This document shows, piece by piece, positions 1 to 4,887 of a stretch of 9,416 bases of DNA. The position numbers and the translations under genes were made by a program. Each line of letters opens with the position of its first letter. Within the stretch, counting starts at the first letter, position 1. The stretch is from an uncultured Bacteroidales bacterium. GTDB taxonomy: Bacteria > Bacteroidota > Bacteroidia > Bacteroidales > Bacteroidaceae. The stretch is taken from positions 1 to 9,416 of the forward strand of contig CALZMA010000024.1 of NCBI GenBank assembly GCA_945788445.1, read 5' to 3'. Below the pieces are notes generated by a model. That model saw only the letters and a list, made by a program, of their open reading frames with translations, searched no databases and had not been told where the DNA came from.

Positions 1-542
1 GACGCGCCACAAAGCGCATAGAACAGCTGCAGGCCGGGGTGAAGGAATACGTGGCGACCCTCAAGCTCGGGGCCACCACGCCCAGCTTCGACCTGGAACA
101 CCCCGTGGACCGCACTTTCCCCACCGACCACCTCACGGAAGAACTCGTGCGCGCTACCCTGCCCCGCTTCACCGGCGAAATCATGCAGGTGCCGCCCGTC
201 TATTCGGCCTGCAAGGTGAACGGCGCACGCGCCTACGACCTGGCACGCAGCGGAAAGGCCGAGGAGGTGGAACTGAAGGCGAAACCGCTCCGCATCGACG
301 AACTGGAACTGCTCGACTGCAACCTCGCGGACCACGAAATCACGCTCCGCGTGGTCTGCTCCAAGGGCACGTATATCCGCGCCCTGGCACGCGACATCGG
401 CGAGGCGCTCGACAGCGGCGCACACCTCACGGCACTCCGGCGGACACGCGTGGGCGAATACACGGCAGAGAAGTGCTTCACGCTGGAAACCTTCGAGACG
501 TGGCTCGCGGGGCAAACGATCGAAACGGACTTACCTTGCTAA
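1..542 (+). CDS. truB: tRNA pseudouridine(55) synthase TruB, 3' part
   Basis: TruB converts uridine 55 in the T-loop of most tRNAs to pseudouridine in the cytoplasm. The frame is open from base 3 to the TAA at 540-542, giving 179 residues; the 5' end lies outside the window. The GTG at 39 is an internal codon, because typical TruB sequence (ATKRIEQLQAG) is already present before it. Family motifs seen are KEYVATLKLGATTPSFDLE, PPVYSACKVNGARAYDLAR and VCSKGTYIRALARDIG, followed by a short C-terminal tail of the kind seen in Bacteroidota. The catalytic aspartate lies in the missing N-terminal part and cannot be checked. queA begins 24 bases after the stop, so the two are probably co-transcribed. 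Seen: the motifs and the open frame. Known: the family reaction. Confidence 0.95.
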   Translation, partial: RATKRIEQLQAGVKEYVATLKLGATTPSFDLEHPVDRTFPTDHLTEELVRATLPRFTGEIMQVPPVYSACKVNGARAYDLARSGKAEEVELKAKPLRIDELELLDCNLADHEITLRVVCSKGTYIRALARDIGEALDSGAHLTALRRTRVGEYTAEKCFTLETFETWLAGQTIETDLPC

Positions 543-566
543 CTCTACTTACAACGCTCCAAGAAT

Positions 567-1619
567 ATGAAACTCTCACAGTTTAAATTCAAACTCCCCG
601 AAGAACAGATTGCGAAGTACCCGGCTCCGCATCGCGACGAGTCGCGCATGATGGTGCTCCACCGCAAGAGCGGAGACCTCGAGCACCTCATGTTCAAGGA
701 CATCCTCTCTTTCTTCGACGAGCACGACGTTTTTGTCTTCAACGACACGAAGGTCTTCCCCGCCCGACTCTACGGCAACAAGGAGAAGACGGGGGCACGC
801 ATCGAGGTGTTCCTCCTGCGCGAACTGAACCAGGAGCTCCGCCTCTGGGACGTGCTGGTAGACCCTGCCCGCAAAATCCGCATCGGCAACAAGCTGTATT
901 TCGGTGAGGACAACTCCATCGTGGCGGAGGTCATCGACAATACCACGAGCCGCGGACGCACGCTCCGCTTCCTCTACGACGGCGACCACGACGAGTTCAA
1001 GAAATCGCTCTACGACCTCGGCGAATCGCCCATCCCCCGCTTCATCGGCCGCGAGAGCGAACCCGAAGACATGGAGCGCTTCCAGTGCATCTTCGCCCGC
1101 AACGAAGGCGCCGTGACCGCGCCCACCGCCGGCCTGCACTTCTCCCGCGAAATGATGAAGCGCATGGAAATCAAGGGAATCGACTCGGCCTTCATCACGC
1201 TCCACTGTGGCTTGGGCAACTTCCGCGCTACCGACGTGGAGGACCTCACGAAGCACAAGATGGACTCGGAACAGATGTTTGTGGAGGCCGAATGCTGCCG
1301 CCTGGTGAACAAGGCCAAGGACGAGGGCCGCAAGGTGCTCGCCGTGGGCACCACGGTGCAGCGCGCACTCGAAGTGGCATGCAGCACGGACAACCGAATC
1401 AAGGAGTACGAGGGCTGGACGAACAAATTCATCTTCCCTCCCTACGAGTTCCACGTGGCCGACGCCATGCTGGCCAACTTCCACCCGCCCTACTCTACCC
1501 TGCTGATGCTCACGGCGGCCTTCGGTAGCTACGACTACACCATCCACGCCTACGAGGAGGCACTGAAGGAGGGTTACCGCTTCGGCCCCTTCGGCGACGC
1601 CCTGCTCATCGTGGACTGA
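567..1619 (+). CDS. queA: S-adenosylmethionine:tRNA ribosyltransferase-isomerase QueA
   Basis: QueA transfers and isomerises the ribosyl part of S-adenosylmethionine onto preQ1 at tRNA position 34, making epoxyqueuosine in the queuosine pathway. The 350-residue product has the family's usual length and conserved blocks: [20 protein letters not shown] near the N-terminus, [14 protein letters not shown] at about 56-69, [16 protein letters not shown] at about 180-195, an [10 protein letters not shown] block, [13 protein letters not shown], and [14 protein letters not shown]. The ATG at 567 is chosen because [16 protein letters not shown] matches the usual start of the family. There is no Shine-Dalgarno sequence; the region before the ATG (caagaat) is A-rich, as is usual in Bacteroidota. 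It follows truB by 24 bases and so is probably in the same operon. No terminator hairpin is obvious directly after its stop; a repeat cluster follows. Confidence 0.97.
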   Translation: MKLSQFKFKLPEEQIAKYPAPHRDESRMMVLHRKSGDLEHLMFKDILSFFDEHDVFVFNDTKVFPARLYGNKEKTGARIEVFLLRELNQELRLWDVLVDPARKIRIGNKLYFGEDNSIVAEVIDNTTSRGRTLRFLYDGDHDEFKKSLYDLGESPIPRFIGRESEPEDMERFQCIFARNEGAVTAPTAGLHFSREMMKRMEIKGIDSAFITLHCGLGNFRATDVEDLTKHKMDSEQMFVEAECCRLVNKAKDEGRKVLAVGTTVQRALEVACSTDNRIKEYEGWTNKFIFPPYEFHVADAMLANFHPPYSTLLMLTAAFGSYDYTIHAYEEALKEGYRFGPFGDALLIVD

Positions 1620-1672
1620 AACCGCCCTTTCCAACGTTTTCGCTAAGCCTGACATATTAAAAAACTGTGCAA

Positions 1673-1750
1673 GCGTTCAGCGCGAGGCCCGAAAGATTGT
1701 GCCAGCGAGAGCCACGAAGCCAGCTTCGATAGCCGAGCGCAGCCAATCTT
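1673..1750. repeat. Palindromic intergenic repeat, module A
   Basis: The first block of a non-coding stretch at 1620-2079. AAGATTG at 1693-1699 pairs with CAATCTT at 1744-1750, and CGAAGC at 1715-1720 pairs with GCTTCG at 1723-1728. Both dyads share one centre (1721.5), so the block can form a single imperfect hairpin of about 58 bases. It begins with a 23-base sequence at 1673-1695 that recurs as a direct repeat at 1801-1823 with two mismatches. No protein can be supported here. It resembles REP-type palindromic elements; membership of a dispersed family is inferred, since one window cannot show copy number. Confidence 0.7.
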
Positions 1751-1756
1751 ATGCAA

Positions 1757-2011
1757 GGGCTGGCCTTCAGCCCATAGCCCCGGGTGAAGCCCTGTGCCAT
1801 GCGTTCAGCGCGAGGGCTGAAAGCCCGACCTTTAGCTCATAGCCCAGGCTGGAGGCCTGGGTTAGGCCGATTTTCGTCCGATGAGCCCTGTAAGGGCGGC
1901 ACCCTTATACGCCCGCATAGGGGTATCGCCCTTACAGGGCTCATCGGAGGGTGCGCCGCTAACCCAGGGCTTCACCCTGGGCTATGGGCTAAAGGTTGGG
2001 CCTTCAGCCCA
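1757..2011. repeat. Palindromic intergenic repeat cluster, module B
   Basis: Most of this block forms one imperfect palindrome of about 200 bases. The left arm from 1813 and the right arm ending at 2011 are near mirror images about position 1912. The core is a perfect 20-base inverted repeat, 1878-1897 against 1928-1947, and the two 35-base halves of 1878-1947 match at 30 positions. A 26-base unit (AGCCCATAGCCC, then a small GGG..CCC hairpin) occurs three times: 1769-1794 (+), 1834-1859 (+, diverged) and 1965-1990 (inverted, 25 of 26 identical to the first). Each copy holds its own small hairpin, so a branched or cruciform fold is possible. Open frames across it are incidental. Stacked palindromes of this kind suggest a mobile or REP-like intergenic element, but no transposase is present. 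Confidence 0.8.
1878..1947. repeat. Central perfect inverted repeat of the palindrome
   Basis: The arms CCGATGAGCCCTGTAAGGGC (1878-1897) and its exact reverse complement (1928-1947) enclose a 30-base spacer that is itself partly self-complementary. As RNA it could form a very stable stem between queA and folK. No T-run follows on either strand, so it is not a classical intrinsic terminator, although it may hinder read-through. Confidence 0.85.
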
Positions 2012-2079
2012 ACTCCCCTCGTCAATCACGCCCGAAACCAACGAAACAAAACAAACCCCAACCAAACGCATTCTACAAG

Positions 2080-2991
2080 ATGAAGAACAACCTCTATCTG
2101 GCACTCGGCTCCAATTTGGGCGAACGCCAGGAGAACCTCGACCGCGCCCTGCAGCGCATCGGCGAGGAGGTGGGCCGCGTGGTACGCACCTCGGCCTACT
2201 ACGAAACGCAACCCGTGGGCTTCGACTCGCCCCACCTTTTCCTCAACGCCGTGGCCGAAGTGGAAACGGAACGCCCCGTGGAGGAAGTGCTGGCCGCCAC
2301 CGCGGCCATCGAACGCGAACTGGGACGCGCGGAGAAGTCGGACTGCGGCTGCTACACCGACCGCACCATCGACATTGACCTGCTCCTCTGCGGCGACCTG
2401 GAGGTGAAATCCGACGCGCTCACCCTGCCCCACCCCGAAATGGCCCGCCGACGCTTCGTGCTCCAGCCGCTCTGCGAACTGGCCCCGGAACTCACCGTGC
2501 CCGGCCTGGGACGCACTGTGAAGGAACTGCTCGACGAGCTCAACGTGGCCCGCATCGAGGAATACACCGAGGCCGAACCCTCTGAAGAGGTGGTGGCCGC
2601 CGTGTCGCGCCTCGTGGCGCAGGTTTCGTCGAAGACGAAGAGCGTGAGCGCGGAGAAACTGGCGAGCCTCGTGGCCGCGCCGAACATCCACCTCTACCTC
2701 CTCTACGACGAGAACGGCACCATCCAGGGCATGACGACCCTCGCCGTCGACACCCTCCTCACGGGCACGAAGGCATGGGTGGAAGACGTGGTCACGGACA
2801 GCCATTGCCGCTGCCGCGGCTACGCCCGCCAGCTCCTCTCCTTCTGTGAGCAGGAAGGCCTCCGCCTCGGCGCCGCCAGCCTCAACCTGACCTCGCGCCC
2901 CGCACGCGAAGCCGCCAACCGCCTCTACCGCAACGCCGGCTTCGTGCAGCGCGAAACGAACGTGTACAAGATGGCATTGCCCCGCAACTAA
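2080..2991 (+). CDS. folK: HPPK (FolK) fused to a C-terminal GNAT acetyltransferase domain
   Basis: The N-terminal half is 2-amino-4-hydroxy-6-hydroxymethyldihydropteridine diphosphokinase, which moves pyrophosphate from ATP to the pterin in folate synthesis. Of 303 residues, about 1-150 form HPPK: LALGSNLGERQENL (7-20), SAYYETQPVGF (38-48), the metal-binding DRTIDIDLLL with D98 and D100, and LPHPEMARRRFVLQPL (116-131). About 165-303 form a GNAT domain: EDVVTDSHCRCRGYARQLL contains the acetyl-CoA motif R244-x-x-G247-x-A249, and AANRLYRNAGF followed by NVYKMAL is the usual GNAT end. Stand-alone HPPK is about 130-160 residues, so this is a two-domain fusion in one unbroken frame. The ATG at 2080 is chosen because KNNLYLALGSN is the family start; the 28 in-frame codons before it fall in repeat and spacer DNA. 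The acetylated substrate is unknown. Confidence 0.93.
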   Translation: MKNNLYLALGSNLGERQENLDRALQRIGEEVGRVVRTSAYYETQPVGFDSPHLFLNAVAEVETERPVEEVLAATAAIERELGRAEKSDCGCYTDRTIDIDLLLCGDLEVKSDALTLPHPEMARRRFVLQPLCELAPELTVPGLGRTVKELLDELNVARIEEYTEAEPSEEVVAAVSRLVAQVSSKTKSVSAEKLASLVAAPNIHLYLLYDENGTIQGMTTLAVDTLLTGTKAWVEDVVTDSHCRCRGYARQLLSFCEQEGLRLGAASLNLTSRPAREAANRLYRNAGFVQRETNVYKMALPRN

Positions 2992-3009
2992 GCATTGCCC
3001 CACTCCTGC

Positions 3010-3060
3010 GCGCAACACCTTCCGCAGACGGACCTCCGGAAGGTGTTGCGCCTCTATTTT
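3010..3060 (+). terminator. Intrinsic terminator after folK
   Basis: A perfect 15-bp stem, GCGCAACACCTTCCG (3010-3024) with its complement at 3037-3051, encloses a 12-base loop and is followed by a short T-rich run (ctctatttt, 3052-3060). It lies 18 bases after the folK stop and 10 bases before the flippase start, so it should separate the two genes. The T-run is modest, so termination may be partial. Confidence 0.75.
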
Positions 3061-3070
3061 GTCTCCTCCT

Positions 3071-4516
3071 ATGTCCAACTATCGCCAACTCTTCAAGTCC
3101 ACGGGACTCCTGGGTAGCGTGCAGGCGCTCTACATCCTCATCTCCGTCGTGCGCAACAAGGTGGCCGCACAGCTCATCGGTGCGGTCGGCATGGGTCTTG
3201 CCGACCTCTATGCCCGCTCCCTCGACTTGCTCGGCGGGGCCACGAACTTTGGCTTGGGCATGAGCGGCGTGAAGCGCCTGTCCGCACTCGCTGCGGAAGA
3301 GCATGCCGACCGCGCAAAGCTCGATGAGGAGGTGAAGCTGCTGCGCACGTGGGTCGTGGTCACGGCCCTGCTCGGCGCGGCGGTCTGCCTGGTGTTTTCC
3401 CCGCTCATCTCGCTCTTTGCCTGCGACACAACGGCCCGGACGGGCGCATTCTGCCTGCTTGCACCCGCGGTGGCCATGACTACGCTGGCGGGAGGGGAAA
3501 TTGCCATTCTGAAATCGCTCCGCCACCTGAAAAGGCTGGCCCGCGCCACGCTGTGGAACGCGCTTTTCACGCTCTGCGGCTGCTGGGTGAGCTACGCCCT
3601 CTGGGGCCTGGACGGCGTGTTGCCGATGCTCGTGGCGGGCACGGCGAGCCTCTTCGGCTTCCACCTGCGCGAGGCTTGGCAGACGTTCCCCTATAAAATA
3701 GGTCCGCTGCGGCGGGATTTCCTCCGCCCGGGCTGGCCCTTAGTGAAGATGGGGGCGGCCTACGTGATGGCGGGCGTGACCACGGCGGCCACGGAGATGC
3801 TCATCCGCGCGGCACTCATGCGCAGCGGGGCGGGACTGATGGCCATCGGCTACTACGCGGCAGGCTTCACGCTCACCGTGAGCTACGCACGCATGGTATT
3901 CGTGGCGATGGACGCTGACTATTTCCCGCGCCTCTCGGCCATCCCTGCCGGCGACCTGCGCGAACAGAACGTGACCATCAACCGACAGATCAACACGCTC
4001 ATTGTGCTGATGGCCCCCTTCCTCATGGTGTTCTGCCTCTTCCTCCCGTGGATTATCCAACTCCTCTACACGCGGGACTTTCTCGCCATCCAGCCGATGG
4101 TGCTCTGCGCCGCGCCCTTCATGTACTTCAAGGCGATTTACGCGCCCGTGGCCTACCTGGCGCTGGCCCGCGGCCACTCGGTGCGATACATGACCATGGA
4201 ACTCATCTACGACGTGGTGCTCTGCGTGAGCGTGATTGTGGGTTACTACTTCGGCAACCTCACGGGCGCGGGCCTGGCCCTGGCCTTGGCAAACTTCTTC
4301 GACCTCGTCCTTATCCTCACTTGCTACCGGAAGCAATACGGTTTCCGCATCAGCCGCGGCACACGCAACCGCGCCGTGGCGCTCTTCGTGCTGCTCGCGG
4401 CGGCGCTCTGCGCGGCTTCGCAGACCGCTCTGTGGCTCCGCTTCGGAGGCGGGACGCTCTGCCTGGCACTGACGCTGCCGTACCTGTGGCCGGTGCTGCG
4501 GAAAGTAAGACGCTGA
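3071..4516 (+). CDS. Polysaccharide/lipid-linked oligosaccharide flippase, MOP (Wzx-like) family
   Basis: A polytopic inner-membrane protein of 481 residues, probably a flippase that moves lipid-linked glycans across the membrane. The N-terminus (FKSTGLLGSVQALYILISVV, then RNKVAAQLIGAVGMGLADLY and LLGGATNFGLGMSGVKRL) is typical of O-antigen translocase-type members of the MOP superfamily, with a helix that carries early basic and polar residues. Hydrophobic segments lie near 11-28, 33-55, 93-116, 125-145, 160-180, 222-245, 255-280, 308-332, 342-365, 377-393, 397-418, 434-452 and 460-476, fitting 12-14 helices. The ATG at 3071 is preferred over a TTG at 3059, because the TTG overlaps the terminator tail. 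No capsule or O-antigen genes adjoin it, so its substrate cannot be named. I see no clear TAnnTTTG promoter directly before it; it may rely on read-through or an atypical promoter. Confidence 0.87.
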   Translation: MSNYRQLFKSTGLLGSVQALYILISVVRNKVAAQLIGAVGMGLADLYARSLDLLGGATNFGLGMSGVKRLSALAAEEHADRAKLDEEVKLLRTWVVVTALLGAAVCLVFSPLISLFACDTTARTGAFCLLAPAVAMTTLAGGEIAILKSLRHLKRLARATLWNALFTLCGCWVSYALWGLDGVLPMLVAGTASLFGFHLREAWQTFPYKIGPLRRDFLRPGWPLVKMGAAYVMAGVTTAATEMLIRAALMRSGAGLMAIGYYAAGFTLTVSYARMVFVAMDADYFPRLSAIPAGDLREQNVTINRQINTLIVLMAPFLMVFCLFLPWIIQLLYTRDFLAIQPMVLCAAPFMYFKAIYAPVAYLALARGHSVRYMTMELIYDVVLCVSVIVGYYFGNLTGAGLALALANFFDLVLILTCYRKQYGFRISRGTRNRAVALFVLLAAALCAASQTALWLRFGGGTLCLALTLPYLWPVLRKVRR

Positions 4517-4541
4517 AGGGAAAGGGTGGGGGAGCAGATAC

Positions 4542-4566
4542 AAAAAAAGGGATACCACTGTATCCC
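4542..4566 (-). terminator. Intrinsic terminator of the minus-strand small RNA
   Basis: On the minus strand, GGGATAC-AGTG-GTATCCC (4566-4549) is a perfect 7-bp stem with a 4-base loop, followed at once by seven Ts (4548-4542). On the + strand the stem is followed by aatcaaatt with no T-run, so its direction is clearly minus. It lies 25 bases after the flippase stop. Confidence 0.88.
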
Positions 4567-4604
4567 AATCAAATTAACCTTAAATCTAATACTATGAAAA
4601 ACAC
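4542..4604 (-). ncRNA. Candidate small RNA on the minus strand, between flippase and yfhO genes
   Basis: A complete short transcription unit is visible on the minus strand: a two-part Bacteroidota promoter (4640-4609), a body of about 35-40 nt, and a hairpin with a seven-T run ending at 4542. The RNA would be about 60 nt, starting near 4604 (estimated as just past the -7 box). Its body reads GUGUUUUUCAUAGUAUUAG then AUUUAAGGUUAA and is A/U-rich, unlike the GC-rich genes around it. It runs towards the flippase gene but ends 26 bases short of its stop codon (4516), so it is not antisense to it. From memory, the AGUAUUAGAUUUAAGGUUAA segment resembles a multi-copy small-RNA motif in Bacteroidales (possibly the Rfam Bacteroidales-1 motif); this is unverified. 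Seen: the promoter, the body and the terminator. Inferred: a stable regulatory RNA. Confidence 0.75.
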
Positions 4605-4608
4605 GGTG

Positions 4609-4640
4609 CAAAGATAAGGCTTACGGCCACCGCCTGCAAA
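4609..4640 (-). promoter_or_regulatory. Bacteroidota-type promoter for the minus-strand small RNA
   Basis: Reading the minus strand, TTTG (4640-4637), 20 bases, then TATCTTTG (4616-4609). This matches both the -33 (TTTG) and -7 (TAnnTTTG) boxes of the Bacteroidota primary sigma factor at the expected spacing. Transcription should start a few bases past 4609, about 4601-4605. Confidence 0.8.
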
Positions 4641-4850
4641 CGAAACGGCATGAAGTTTTGGTTAAACAAACGAATTTAACCGTTAAGCGCTCGTTTTGCT
4701 ATCTACAACCCTCACTGCGGCCTTGTTTTGCCAAACCACTTTCCGTTTTGCAACGCGCGGCCCGCGGAAAGCCGCCTCCTTGCCACAGATACGCCAAGGG
4801 CGGCGCCTTGTTTATTCGCGGGCATGGAAGCGCCATTCATCTTTTAATTG
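4641..4850. other. Spacer with short dyads, no gene
   Basis: The rest of the 371-base gap before the YfhO gene. GGTTAAA (4660-4666) and TTTAACC (4675-4681) form a 7-bp dyad with an 8-base gap; it overlaps TTAAC-C-GTTAA (4676-4686). Together they could be a protein-binding site. A second hairpin pairs GCCGCC plus CTTG (4771-4782) with CAAGGGCGGC (4795-4804), with a two-base bulge. No RNA gene or protein can be supported here; open frames crossing the region show no family likeness. Confidence 0.45.
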
Positions 4851-4858
4851 TACCTTTG
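4851..4858 (+). promoter_or_regulatory. -7 promoter box for the YfhO-family gene
   Basis: TACCTTTG is an exact TAnnTTTG box. No TTTG is found at the expected -33 distance, so the promoter is only half supported. A start near 4862-4866 would give an A/C-rich leader of about 22-26 bases before the ATG at 4888, typical of this phylum. Confidence 0.7.
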
Positions 4859-4887
4859 CCACCACAAACCAAACCCGCTTCACAAGA

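Noticed and set aside
576..1655. A 359-codon minus-strand frame opposite queA
   Set aside because: The same composition effect; the + strand is clearly queA and the antisense product has no recognisable motif.
1878..1947. Intrinsic terminator for queA
   Set aside because: The stem is strong, but no T-run follows on either strand and it lies about 260 bases after the queA stop.
1673..2011. CRISPR array
   Set aside because: The repeats are palindromic units of uneven length and spacing, with inverted as well as direct copies and no unique spacers of constant size.
1784..2378. Small + strand frames running through the repeat cluster and into folK
   Set aside because: They are made of palindromic repeat DNA and out-of-frame folK sequence, with no promoter or family likeness.
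3055..3061. TATTTTG as a promoter box for the flippase gene
   Set aside because: It is one base short of TAnnTTTG, lies in the terminator tail, is only 9 bases before the ATG and has no -33 partner.
2026..3078. A 350-codon minus-strand frame opposite folK
   Set aside because: An antisense shadow in the same register as the other long minus-strand frames; low-complexity composition.
4594..4617. A 7-codon mini-gene, MKNTVQR, as a leader peptide
   Set aside because: It coincides with the 5' part and promoter of the minus-strand RNA, no + strand promoter precedes it, and the conserved signals read better on the minus strand.
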